Below are positions 25,071-36,256 of a DNA stretch of 64,000 nt, piece by piece. Each line of letters begins with the position of its first letter. Position 1 is the first letter of the stretch. A model generated the notes under the pieces. That model had not been told where the DNA came from and ran no database searches. It saw only the letters and a list, made by a program, of their open reading frames with translations. The position numbers and the translations under genes were made by a program. Origin of the DNA: Gaeumannomyces sp. JS-464 (taxonomy: Eukaryota > Ascomycota > Sordariomycetes > Magnaporthales > Magnaporthaceae); the NCBI GenBank assembly GCA_002197995.1, contig NGZR01000005.1:124001-188000 (forward strand), in the 5' to 3' direction.

Positions 25071-28000
25071 ATGCCCTTTCTTTCAGCCTCTAAACATGAT
25101 GGACCCGAGGGGACGGTTCCAATCCTCACAGCGTTGGGGGGCATCCCTCTGCTCGGGACCGTCCCGCTGATCGACCCCGACACCCCTATGGCGTCCATCG
25201 CCGAGATGGCCGAGAAGCACGGTGCGTTACTAGAGCCGAAAGCTTTCTTTCGTCAAACACGTCAAGCTAACCAGTTTCCAGGCGAGATCTTCCGCATGGT
25301 CATCCCCGGCAGGAATGACCAAATCGTGTGCTCAACCCAGGCGCTTGTGAACGAGCTCTGTGACGAAACCCGCTTCGAGAAGACAACGCGCGGCAACGTC
25401 CTCGAGATCCTCCGCTCAGGAGTCCAGGATGGCATTTTTACGGCACACACCAAGGACGAGGTCTGGGCCGTGGCGCACCGCATCCTGATCCCGGCCTTTG
25501 GGCCCGTCGCCATCCAGGGCATGTTCGACGACATGTACGACATTTCGGCCCAGCTGGCGCTAAAATGGGCCCGCCACGGACCCCTGACCCCGATCCTGGC
25601 CACCGACGACCTGACGCGCATGACGCTCGACACCATCGCGCTGTGCTCCATGGGCTTCCGCTTCAACTCGTACTACCACGACGAGCTGCACCCCTTCATC
25701 CTCGCCATGAACAGCTGGCTGCGCCAGGCGAGCGACCGCTTCCGCCGACCGCTGCCCCAGGTCATGTACAACATCTTCGCGCCGGGCTCGGAGAAGGCCT
25801 GGGCCGACAACTGCGCCGCGCTCGGCAGGACGGCCCGCGAGGTGCTCGAGGCCCGCAAGAAGAACCCGGCCGAGCGCAAGGACCTGCTGACGGCCATGAT
25901 GGAGGGCGTCGACCCCAAGACGGGCCAGAAGCTGGGCGAGCAGACCATCATTGACAATCTCGTCACTTTCCTGATCGCTGGGCACGAGACCACCTCGGGG
26001 ATGCTGGCGTTTGCTTTTGTGGAGCTGCTCAAGAGCCCGAATGCGTACCGCAAGGTCCAGGAGGAGGTCGACCGCGTCGTGGGCAGGGAGCGACTACGAC
26101 TGGATCATCTGCCGAAGCTGAAGTACATTAATGCCGTAAGTTGGTCGCTTTTACTTGCTGTTTCCTGTCATATGGCTTCCGCAGCTTGTGCTAACTAGGT
26201 ACCTACGGATTTCCTTGCGCTGGTGTAGGTCTTGAAGGAATGTCTCAGGCTGAACCCTACAATCCCGGGCATCGGCGTCCGCCCGCTAAAGGACGAGATC
26301 ATCGCGGGCAAATACCTCATCAAGCCTACCGACAACGTATTCTTGGTATTCGGGAACTCGCATCTCGACCCGGCCGTCTTCGGCGAGACGGCTAGGCAGT
26401 TCATCCCTGAGCGGATGCTCGACGAGAACTTTGAGCCGCTCGAGCGCAAGTTCCCCAACTGCTGGAAGCCCTTCGGCAACGGCGTCCGTGGCTGCATCGG
26501 CCGCGCCTTTGCGTGGCAAGAGGCTCTGATGGCCATGGCCATCCTGTTCCAGAATTTCAACTTTGTCTCGCACGACCCCGACTACAAGCTCAAAGTTAAA
26601 GAGGCCCTAACAGTCAAGCCCGACGGCTTCGCCATGCGCGCCATGCTCCGCCACGGCATGACGCCTACGGAGCTGGAGCACCGTCTGGCCGGCGGCGCCC
26701 GCGGCCCCAGCGCGACGAAGCTGACCCCAAGCCCCATGCCGCAGACGCCCACCCTCAGCGGCGTGTCGACTCCCGCCGAGATGGAGGGAATGAGGCCTAT
26801 GAGCATCTACTACGGGTCAAACAGCGGCACGTGCGAGGCTCTGGCCCACAGGCTGGCAGCCGACGCGTCGGCCCAGGGGTTCCGCGCCGTCGCCATCGAC
26901 GTCCTGGACGCGGCCAACGGGCGGCTCCCCAAGACGGGCGACCACCCGGTGGTGCTCATCACAGCTTCGTACGAGGGCCAGCCGCCCGACAACGCGGCGC
27001 ACTTTGTGGCCTGGCTGGAGAGTCTCAAGGGCGAGGGAGATGGCGGGCGTCAACTACGCCGTCTTTGGCTGCGGCCACCGCGACTGGAGCCGCACCTTCC
27101 ACCGCGTGCCCAAGCTGGTCGACTCGAGGCTGACGGAGCTGGGCGGTGCGCGTCTGGCGCCCATTGGGGTCACGGACGCCGCCGAGGGCAACACGTTCCT
27201 CGACTTCGAGACGTGGGAGTTTGAGAGCTCTGGCCTGCGCTGGCTGCGCGGTACAGCGTCGGGCCCAAGAACCTGGCGTCAGCGCTCGAGTCCATCGACC
27301 CGTCCGGCTCGCTGCTCACCGTCGAGGTGTCGAACCCGCGCTCCGCGGGCCTGCGCCAGGACGTGGGCGAAGCCTTGGTCACGGCGGCCAGCCTGCTCAC
27401 GGCTCCCGGCGCGCCCGCTAAGCGGCACGTGCAGATCCAGCTGCCCAGCGGCGTCTCGTACACGGCGGGCGACTACCTCGCCGTGCTGCCGCTGAACCCC
27501 AAGGACGACGTGGACCGGGCGATGCGGCGGTTCGGGCTCGCGCGCGACGCGCACATCACCATCCGGTCGGGCGGCGGCCACACGACGCTCCCGACGGGGC
27601 AGGCCGTGTCGGCGCACAGCGTGCTGAGCGAGTACGTCGAGCTCGCGCAGCCGGCCACCAAGCGCGGCGTGCTGGCGCTGGCCGAGGCGGCTGCGGGCGA
27701 GACCGCCAAGGAGCGGCTGCTGGAGCTGGCGGTGACGCGTACCGGGCCGTGATCAGCGCGCGCCGGGTGAGCGTGCTGGACCTTCTGGAGTGGTTCCCCG
27801 CCGTCGACCTGCCACTCGGCGCCTTCCTCGCGCTGCTGCCGCCGATGCGGGTGCGGCAGTACTCCATCTCGTCGTCGCCGCTGTGGGACGCGCGGCACGC
27901 GACGCTGACGTACTCGGTCCTGGACGAGGCGGCGCTCGGCTCGGAGGGGGAGCATGGGCGGCGGCACCAGGGCGTCGCGTCAACGTATCTGGCGTCGCTG

Positions 28001-28567
28001 GGCGCGGGCGACCACGTGCACGTGGCGGTGCGGCCGTCGCACGCGGCGTTCCACCTCCCCGCGGACGCGGAGCGCACGCCCGTCGTCTGCGTGGCGGCCG
28101 GGGCGGGCATCGCGCCGTTCCGCGGGTTCGTGCAGGAGCGGGCGGCGCAGCTGGGCGCGGGGCGGCGGCTGGCGCCGATGTTGCTGTTCTTCGGCTGCCG
28201 CGACCCGGACGTCGACGACCTGTACCGCGACGAAATGGACCGGTGGGAGGAGCTCGGAGCGGTGGACGTGCGGCGCGTGTACAGCCGGGCGCCCGGGGCC
28301 GGCGACGAGGGGGCCAGGGGGCTGCGGCACGTGCAGGAGCGCCTGTGGCGGGACAGGGACGAGGTCAAAGCACTGTGGGAGGCCGGGGCAAAGGTGTTTG
28401 TGTGCGGAGGCCGCGCGGTCGGCGAGGCGGTCAAGCACGCCTTCTTCCAGGCCGTGGTCAAGGGCAGGGACGAGGCGCCGGCCGGGGTGGAGGCGGACAA
28501 GGAGGAGATGCAGGAGTGGCACGAGACTGTGCGCAACAAGCGGTACGCGGCTGATGTGTTTGACTAG
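25071..28567 (+). CDS. CYP505-family self-sufficient P450:CPR fusion (three frameshifts)
   Basis: Fatty-acid subterminal hydroxylase type (P450foxy/BM3-like): a haem domain fused to an FMN/FAD reductase. Start at 25071 (MPFLSASKHDGPEG). Introns lie at 25222-25281 and 26136-26228. Haem domain: I-helix AGHETTSG (about 25980), ExxR in KECLRL, CWKPFGNGVRGCIG with the Cys ligand (about 26470-26500). FMN domain: SIYYGSNSGTCEALA, VLITASYEGQPP, VFGCGHRDW. FAD/NADPH domain: SYTAGDYLAVLP, VRQYSISSSP, GAGIAPFRGF, FFGCRDPDVD, FVCGG, then a terminal DVFD. About 1,110 aa, the normal length. Frameshifts near 27035, 27255 and 27740 each need one extra base, again in G-rich DNA. First gene of the possible cluster at 25-36 kb. 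Substrate is unknown here: some CYP505s act in toxin or polyketide clusters. Confidence 0.92.
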
Positions 28568-29562
28568 GGCCTAGATTGCTCTCTTTGTGTCTACTACCTA
28601 CCTAATATTTGCTTTCTGGCGTTGGTGGTTGTTTGGTTAGATTGTGTAGACAGAATAAAACCCAGCTTTTTCTTCTCCTCTTCACTTCCAGCTGTCCCGC
28701 CCGCCGCCTTTGACTGCCTGCCGGTTCTAATCGCCGCGAGTCAATGCGCTGGTCGTCAGGCCAAAATCCCCAACGGTAGGAGCGCCGGAAACAAACAAGA
28801 GGAAACAAATTAAATTTCCACGTTGGCTGCCCGGTTGGCTGCTTCACGGATTTAGCGCGACTTCGCACGGCCATGACTCGGTGCCACTGCCTGCCACCGC
28901 TCGCACGGACCGCGACGCTAGCGGCATTGGGGAGCATCGTCTGCTGGCTGCAACCTCACGCCAAAAAAAGGTCTCGATGGGCCTCGCGAGAAGCGTCGGG
29001 AAATGGGATGGATTGGACAGTCAGTCCAGGTGGCTGCGTCTGGTGGCTGTCGGACCCGTTCCGCGGGCTGTCTACCAACTGGCTGGCCGACCGAGCGGGG
29101 GTGGTGAGGGAGAATGGAAAATGATGGAACGAATTGATCGCCTTCATAATTAATCAAAAATCCTCGGCCCGCCGGACCAGTTGAGCCAGAAGTCGTCCTC
29201 GGTTGGCTCCTTCCTGGGCGGGCAGCAGCCAGCTGACGGCAGCCCGACAAATTCGGCGGCCGAGCAGGCATCCAACTAGGCCAAGAAAGAAATGCTCCCG
29301 GCATTAGCTGCTTCTGGCCGCCAGCGCTCGCGCTGAGGCATCTCACTCCCACCGCCTGCTCTGCCAATTCCCCCTCCTACACCAATCGCCCATTTGCCTC
29401 TTTTTTTTTCACCCGACAAGCTGACCGGTCGACAACGGCGAAAGTCAATCTCGAGCTAAAAGACGGACAAGACAAAAAAAAAAAAAAAAAACTGGGCATC
29501 GTCAGCACTGTCGCGGCGCTACATCGGACTTGAGGCCTTTGGTCGACTGCTCCAGTTCTCCA
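28568..29562. other. Intergenic, CYP505 3' flank and Zn2Cys6 promoter
   Basis: CCTACCTA repeats in the 3' flank (about 28597) and an A18 run at 29474-29491, 70 bp before the TF start. No credible ORF. Confidence 0.45.
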
Positions 29563-32410
29563 ATGCCAGGCGACGGGGCCTCTAGCTCGGCAGCGCCGAC
29601 CGCGGGCAGCATCAGCGGCGGCGGCGGCGCGGCGGTCAAGGCTTCGGCAAGGTACGATCCACACATCAAACCAAACCGGCGGGTGGCCCTTCGTCGTTCG
29701 TTGGCTAGGTGGGCGGGCTTTCCAGGAGCTGCTGGGTGTGCCCGCTGCCGAGGCTGCAGGCACAAAAACATGGGATTTGCGATTTGCCCCTGGCCGGCCC
29801 CTCCCTCCCTTGTCCCCTTTGGGCAACCCGTATATGTGTGCGCGCGCGAGCTCGCAGCCAAAACATGAGATCACGACGGGGCCGGAACACCCGCTGACCC
29901 TCCCAAACCAGCTCCGCGAAACCCCAGATCCTGACCTTTTCGCTGAGCCAGCGCCCGCGTGCCACCAGGGCCAGCCAGCCAAAGGCCCGGACCGGCTGCA
30001 AGACATGTGAGTCTGAGTCTGGCCCCATCCACGCCATGCCGTGCCATGCCGCCATGGCCCATGTGGGACGAAGGGGACCGACCCCACGACCCGGAGCCTC
30101 TCCCGTGCTGACAGCAAATGCCCCGCGCCCCGCGTCTGGTGTCTAGGCAAGTAAGTTGACCCGCGAGTCTTGGCCTGCGTGTCCAGGCCAAGTCCAGCTT
30201 GTGCCGCCTCTCTTCCCTCCCGCATTGCTGCCTCCGAACACACCCGATCGTCCAGCCAGAGCCGCAGGCGCCCAGCGGCGGTAGACGTCATGCTGCCTAC
30301 CCTACCTGTCGCCCTGCTTCCGCCCACCATGCTGACCGCCCAATCACGTCCCCACACATAGGAGGAGGCACGTCAAGTGCGACGAGACCAAGCCAGCATG
30401 TCTCCGCTGCGTCAAGTGGCAGGGCTTCTGCGAGGGCTACGAGCACCCCTCACCCCCGGCCGCCGGAAATGAAGGGGCCACGGCAGCGAATAAGCCGCGC
30501 CGTTCCAAGAAGGATGTGGTAGCAGCAACAGCTACCACCGCCAATCAACAGTCGGTCGTGGTCTGGCAGCCAACCGAGCACCAGGGCATGTTTGCCCACG
30601 ACCCAGACAAGATATACTTTGACCACTGGCTGCAGCTGTCCGACATGCTGGACGGCAGCTGGTTCGGCTCCAACCTGTGGACCCGCACCATTCCCCAGCT
30701 AAGCCGCGCCGATCCCACCCTGAGATATGCCTCCATGGCCATTGGCGCCCTGTCCCAGGCCATGGCCATGGTCCCGCAGTCCAGAAGCACGCCCCGGGCC
30801 GGATCGGGCTCGTCATCCTGGAACCAGGCCAGTAACGGCACACTCGTTACCCACTCCCGCCACTACCGGGACGCCGTGGTGTACTACGGCCGGGCCCTGC
30901 GTCTGGCCAGTGAGAGGCGATCTGATCGAAGCAGCCAGGACCCGAGCCAAAGCCACAACCACAGCCACAGCCACACCCATGCACAAGCACAGGTGGCGCA
31001 GACACAGATGCTGTTGCAGGGCGGCCACCATGCCGAGGACGCCCTGCGCGCCACCGTTCTCTCCTGCATTCTCTTCCTCTGCTTCGAGACAATCCACGGC
31101 AACCGCCAGGCCGCGCTCAGGCACCTGCTGTACGGCGGCCGGGTCGTGGCCTCTTGGGTAGAGTCGTGCTTTGTCAAACAGCTGGTCAAGATGGGCATGT
31201 TGCCCTCCCCGCCCCAGTCAGCCGCGTCGTCTCCCGCGCCGGATCAGCCTGGGGAGGCCGGAGGAGGTGCCGGAGATGGCGGGGCAAACCAAAAGGAGCT
31301 GCCTCTGCCTGTGCTCGGCACTTCGCCTGAGCCCTATGTGCTCCAGGACGAGGTGCTACAAGTGTTCCAGCGACTGGACTGCCAGGCCATCGCGGCCAAG
31401 CTGCGGATCGAGGTCGAGGAAGACCAAGAATCCTTTAGCCAGATGCACCCGCAGTCCATATATAGGACCGCCTACGTCATGCGCAACATGTCGCGTCGCG
31501 TCTTTCCCAACGTGGCCGAGGCGCGGCGCAAGTGGGACACCATATCGCACTGGCTCACCAAAATAGAGCAGACAATAAAGATACACAACGTGCCCCCATC
31601 GGCGAGACAGGAGGAACTACTTGCCGGGAATGCCGGCTCTATCAAGGAGGAGCCTTTCGAAGGCGCCATGGACAAATCTGGCCATCCGCTCCTGGCCGGC
31701 TCCCGATTCTCTCCCGATCCTTCTCCCGGCCAAAACCCGAGCGACAGCTCCGCGCCAACCGAGTCTGAGGGCTACCCAGACTGGGACCAGCTGAACACAG
31801 ACCTCCTAGGCTCGTACGGGGCGGCGTGGGCGCCGCTATACCAACGCATCCTGCGCGAGTACGAGGCGGCCCTCACTAGCGGCAACGGCGTGCCGTCGGC
31901 CGACACGGCGTCAGCCATGCTCCAGGCGGCCAACGTGCAGGCGCAGTACCACCTCTCACGCATGTGGGCTCGGTCGCGCGGGTTCGCGGACCTGACGGCG
32001 GTGCGGGCCATGACGCCGGATTTCCGCGAGTACTGTCGGCTCGGCGAGCTGCTGCTGCGCGGGCGCGCCGGCGCCAGCTTCACGTTGGACTACGGGCCAA
32101 CCCTGGGCCTGTACCAGACGGCGCTGGCATGTCGCGACCCCGCCGTGCGCGAGCGCGCCATCTGCTACTGGAGGAATACCCGCAGCGCGACGGGTTCCTC
32201 GACAGCCGCGCCCTCGTTGCGGCGATGCGGCTGTCGCAGGAGGTCGAGGCCGAGAACGCGCTCGAGGGGAGCAGCGAGGAGCAATGGGCCAGGCTCAAAC
32301 AGCGACGCTATGTCATCGACGAGCGGCTGCCCATACTGACCTTTACGTGCGTGCGCAGGGATTGGCACACGGGCAGGTGGGTGATGCGTGACCACGTCTT
32401 CCGCTGGTAG
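29563..32410 (+). CDS. Zn(II)2Cys6 transcription factor (one frameshift, one uncertain splice)
   Basis: Nuclear regulator. Exon 1 (29563-29651) encodes a Gly/Ser-rich leader. A micro-exon from 29969 gives QPKARTGCKTC, the first two cluster Cys. Exon 3 from about 30361 gives RRHVKCDETKPACLRCVKWQ and GFCEGY, completing C-x2-C-x6-C-x6-C-x2-C-x6-C. The donor after exon 2 is ambiguous: GTGAGT at 30007 gives the wrong phase and GTCTGA at 30011 is in phase but weak. The long middle region includes a His-rich NHSHSHTH stretch, then a fungal TF domain (ATVLSCILFLCFETIHGN, ALRHLLYGGRVV, AWAPLYQRIL), roughly 700 aa in all. A missing base near 32165 shifts the end. The corrected frame reads LEEYPQRDGFLDS to VMRDHVFRW, TAG 32408-32410. 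Its position beside CYP505, MDR and UstYa genes suggests a pathway regulator. Confidence 0.85.
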
Positions 32411-32872
32411 ACAGACCATGTATCTCGGGCGGGGGAACTGGTGGCCCGGCTCCCGGAGGCATGGGACGTCTATCTCGCTGCCAAGTTCTGTCTGGCGAAT
32501 GGCGGCAGTCAGAGCCACGTGCTGCCCAGAGGGAGCTGAATTCCCCCGCCTCCGCCCCCGCCTCCATGTCGGCCAAACGGAGGACTCGATGGCCTGGGCA
32601 CGGCCAAATCACCCCCGACCCTGCCCGCGCCACACCCCAACTCGTCACGTCGTCCCACAGTCTCGCAATCTCGGGCGGCGAATACTGAGGTCGGTGCAAG
32701 ACGTCTTATAACGGGGGCTGGCAATGGCCGCCATTAATCAATGGGCATCCTGCCGGCTTATCTTGCAGCTGGCCATGCTACGAGCACTGAAATCCATTCG
32801 CGCAATCGCATCGCTTGGTAGTCGAATCCCTCGACTGTGCGCATTTGCAAACACGTCGGCCAGCAGCCAGAA
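32411..32872. other. Intergenic, TF 3' flank and MDR promoter
   Basis: Short, GC-rich. No gene recognised. Confidence 0.45.
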
Positions 32873-33946
32873 ATGGCCCATCATCCTCCCCCTGCCAAGG
32901 ATACCGCTCGCAAGGCGGTGATCCACAAGTTCGACCCAGACCCCTATAAGAGTATCGTCATCGTCTCAGAGCCCCTCCACCCGCCGAAGCGCACCGAGGT
33001 CCAGGTCGCCGTGCTCTATGCCGGATTCGCTGGCTCCGAGGTCAACATGAGCCGCGGCACCTACCCCGGCCAGCCCTCGCCGCCCTTCACTCCGGGCTAC
33101 GCCATGGTCGGGCGCGTCCTGAGTTCGGGTCCCTCGGTCCGCCGCGGTTTCAAGCCTGGCGACGTCGTCGCTGCATTGACCGTCTACGGCGCCGACGCCG
33201 AGCGCATCAACATCGACGAGCGACACCTTGTCCACGTTCCCACCGGCGTCGACCTGCGCGTCGCGGCCGCGCTGCCGCTGAACTGGTGCACCGCCCTCGG
33301 CCTGGTCGAGCACTGCGCAAAGGTCCAGCAAGGCCACAAGGTCTTTGTGCACGGTCTCAGCGGCGCCGTCGGCCAGGCGGCCACGACGCTGTGCCTGCAA
33401 AAGGGCGCCACCGTCTACGGCACGGCGTCGGCCCGCAACCACGCGCAGCTGCGCGACCAGGGCGCACACCCGTTCGTCTACACGGACAAGGCGTGGGTGG
33501 CGGCCATGCGCGAGCTGGGCGGCGTCGACGCGGTGTTAGACCCGCTCGGCTACGAGAGCTGGGACGAGTCGTACAGCATCCTCGCCACGACCAGGCCGTC
33601 GGTCCTGGTGGGCTACGGGCTGAACCTGCGGACGATTCAGGGAGACGGCAAGGACAGGGTCGTCAAGCCGGCCAAGATGGAGACGGCCAGGCAGCTCGCC
33701 GAAATCGCCAGGCTGCAGGCCCTCAACCTCAAGCTGTGGGAGTACCGCAGCACGAGGTTCTTTGCCATCAGCCGCGACTCCAAGACGTACGCGGCGGACC
33801 TGGAGAGGCTGCTGGCGCTTGTGCGGGCGGGCGACATCGCAGTGCCCATCAAGAAGGTGTGGGGCCTGGAAGACGTGCGGGAGGCGCACCGGAACTGGGG
33901 CAAGGCCGAGGGCATGGGCTCGGTCGTCATAAAAGTATCAGACTAG
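32873..33946 (+). CDS. MDR-superfamily (quinone oxidoreductase-like) NADPH reductase
   Basis: 357 aa, intronless and undamaged. Start at 32873 (MAHHPPPAK), the first ATG in frame. N-terminal GroES-like part: EVQVAVLYAGFAGSEVNMSRGTY, PGYAMVGRVLSSG, GFKPGDVVAA. Then a Rossmann nucleotide-binding core with the VFVHGLSGAVGQAATTLCL glycine motif (residues about 160-178), GATVYGTAS and GVDAVLDPLGYESW. No structural-zinc Cys cluster is seen, so it belongs to the zinc-independent quinone-reductase or enoyl-reductase side of the family. Such enzymes reduce enones or quinones with NADPH and sometimes act as trans-acting enoyl reductases in polyketide pathways. Same strand as the CYP505, TF and UstYa genes. 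Confidence 0.85.
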   Translation: MAHHPPPAKDTARKAVIHKFDPDPYKSIVIVSEPLHPPKRTEVQVAVLYAGFAGSEVNMSRGTYPGQPSPPFTPGYAMVGRVLSSGPSVRRGFKPGDVVAALTVYGADAERINIDERHLVHVPTGVDLRVAAALPLNWCTALGLVEHCAKVQQGHKVFVHGLSGAVGQAATTLCLQKGATVYGTASARNHAQLRDQGAHPFVYTDKAWVAAMRELGGVDAVLDPLGYESWDESYSILATTRPSVLVGYGLNLRTIQGDGKDRVVKPAKMETARQLAEIARLQALNLKLWEYRSTRFFAISRDSKTYAADLERLLALVRAGDIAVPIKKVWGLEDVREAHRNWGKAEGMGSVVIKVSD

Positions 33947-34756
33947 TATTGGGTCAAAGGATAAAGTGATGAATTGAACCGTTGATAAAGCTTGTCACCA
34001 ACAGACAGCCGCACGCTTGAGCTTCCATATTTAGGCCTGTCTCCAATCAACCATCCGGCAGGGGCTTGAACCGTCGCCAACGTTAATGAGACCCTGCATC
34101 TTGTTTTGCAGCGCCACCCACTCTACAACGCTCATGAGGGTTCGACGCGCCGCGGATCCGCGAATCAGGAGGCGTGTGCTCGGGCGCTCCCGCCCCATTC
34201 GAAGCGAGGCTAAAATGGACCAAATCGCCTGGACGGGGTCGGGGGTGCAGACGCTTGGCGGGGGTGAGAAAACGTGCCCCGATCAGTCGGCTTTTGGGGT
34301 CCTGAGACGTTTCACCCCCGCGCCGGTGGGGTCGGGGTCCGAAAACCCTGAACAGGACGGCCCATCCGATTCAAATAGAGGCCCTACTGGCAGTGGACTG
34401 CAGGCCGCACGGGGCCTGTTAGCGGCGTTAGCACGAGCCCCTGAAACGCACAGGGGGTTCCTCGTCGTGTTTGTAAGGCGTCCCTGCCGGATCGATCAGC
34501 CCATCCGTCCGGTCGCGACTGGGGGATCTCTGCTGGCATCGTTGATTTAATAAGCTTTGTTCGCGTCCAGGAGATGCGCCAGTTCGGCCGAGCCGGTTTC
34601 TTTCTTTGATTAAATTGCTGCGTCGACCGTCACTTGGAAGAGACAGAAGAAGAGAAGAGAAGGAATAAAAGAAGACAGAAGGAAGCAACGAGCCAAAGCC
34701 AGAACATCACATCCGCCTGGACTACCAAAGCAAGCGACAAGCGCAAAGCCGACGCA
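33947..34756. other. Intergenic, MDR to UstYa-like gene
   Basis: About 0.8 kb. I looked here for a small repetitive precursor peptide with dibasic sites and did not find one. No tRNA. Confidence 0.45.
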
Positions 34757-35779
34757 ATGAGCCCCTCCAGCAGCAGCACCGGCGGTAGCGCCAGCGTCAG
34801 CAAAAAGTACCGTGACAACAGCCCCTCGGAGCGCCCAGGCAGCCACGACGACCCGAGCAGCGCAGCAGACGCGGGCGAGTCCCTGATGGGCCACGGCGAG
34901 AAGCGGCGGCGCTGGTCCGAGGACGAGGACGACGACCACGCGCAGCAGCCGCGGCGGCGGACGGCGTGGCAGGACACATGCGAGGCGTTTGGGCGGTGCC
35001 GCTGGATCGTCGACATCATCCTGCTCCTCTTCATCATCGGCCTGTTAATGGAGAGGCGGGCCAAGAGCTACGGGTTCTGCGAGTACGAGGGCAACGGGGA
35101 CATTACCGGGTTTGCGCCCAAGAGTAAGTTGTGGGCGTCTGGGTTTCTGGTCCAAAGATCGGTGCGATGGGGCTCGGCTGACTTTTATTTTATTTTTCCC
35201 GCCGACCAGTCTCGCAACAAATAAAAACATTTGTTCCCGACTTTGGCTTCGCGCCCGAGAACGCTTCCGAGTTCTTCACGCCCGCGGTGCAGCAAAAGTG
35301 GCTGGACATGGTCCCCAGTAAGTTCTCTGTCGCCCCGCCGCACTCCCATACGTAGCCAGCAGCTACTAACCAGTGTCTGTCTCCAAAAAGGGGGCCTCGG
35401 CTACGTCAAGGTCGACAACCCGTCGCAGTACAACAACCTGCCGCGGCCGCTGGCCGACTACAACGAGACCGTCTTCACGTCGTCGGTGACGCACCAGCTG
35501 CACTGCCTGCACTCCATCGTCAAGGTGTTCTCAGCCAACGCCATTGGCGACGCCAGCAAGCTGCCCGACGACATGAGCTGGCACCTCGGCCACTGCTTCG
35601 AGTACCTGCGCCAGAACATCCTCTGCTGCGGCGACACGGCCCTCGAGGGCGAGGCCACCACCTTCCCGCCCGGCGAGACGGGCAGCGACGGCTGGGACGC
35701 CAAGCACGTGTGCAAGAACTACGACCAGGTGTATGCTTACCTGGACGAGAAGAGGGCTGACGATGATTTGTGGATATGA
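34757..35779 (+). CDS. UstYa-family (DUF3328) membrane oxidase-like protein
   Basis: 287 aa from three exons: 34757-35123, 35210-35317, 35391-35779. The cytoplasmic N-terminus is Ser-rich then acidic and basic (WSEDEDDDHAQQPRRR). One TM segment IVDIILLLFIIGLLM (residues about 88-102). The luminal part has the family signature twice: HQLHCLHS and HLGHCFEYLRQNILCCGD, the two HxxHC motifs. UstYa-type proteins catalyse oxidative cyclisation of ribosomal peptides (ustiloxin, phomopsin, asperipin) and chlorination or hydroxylation in cyclochlorotine, so the motif pair is the catalytic signature. No precursor peptide was seen nearby. Neighbours suggest a small metabolic cluster. The first in-frame ATG is used. 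Confidence 0.88.
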
Positions 35780-36256
35780 CGGGCGTTTCTTTGTCTTGGT
35801 TTTTTTTTTCTATCTTGTATCACTATTGTTCCTTTCACATCGCATAGCCTTTTGTAGCGTTTGCTAATACCCAGAGTCCTAGGCGGACGATTCCTTGTTT
35901 CCTCGACTCTTGATCTGTCTCGACTTACTTGTCTTTGTCCCTGCCCTTTCACACCTCCTTCCGTGATACTATCCATTCTAAATCTGGTAAACAATGGACC
36001 AGTACGAACTATTTGCCGCATCCACGAATCCTCCATACTCCCGGGTCTATATATTTTCCCGCTCCCTCGATCCCCAAGCGAAACCTCGCCTTTAGACAGA
36101 CAGACAACTTTAGCATCGCTCCTCCAACTACACCAACCCCAGAATCCTTGGACGAGCTAGCTCACTTGCAACATATTTGCTGTTCTGGTAGGTGTAAAGG
36201 ATCGACCGCCCTCTCACCACCCACACCACACGGCAGGAACCGACACGGCAGACAAA
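35780..36256. other. Intergenic, UstYa 3' flank and promoter of acidic protein gene
   Basis: CT-rich stretch before the next start codon. No ORF of note. Confidence 0.45.

Noticed and set aside
27556..28539. 327-codon minus-strand ORF
   Set aside because: Shadow of the CYP505 reductase domain.
34055..34080. Possible tRNA T-arm (GGTTCAAGCCCC on the minus strand)
   Set aside because: No pairing T stem, acceptor or anticodon arm could be built around it.
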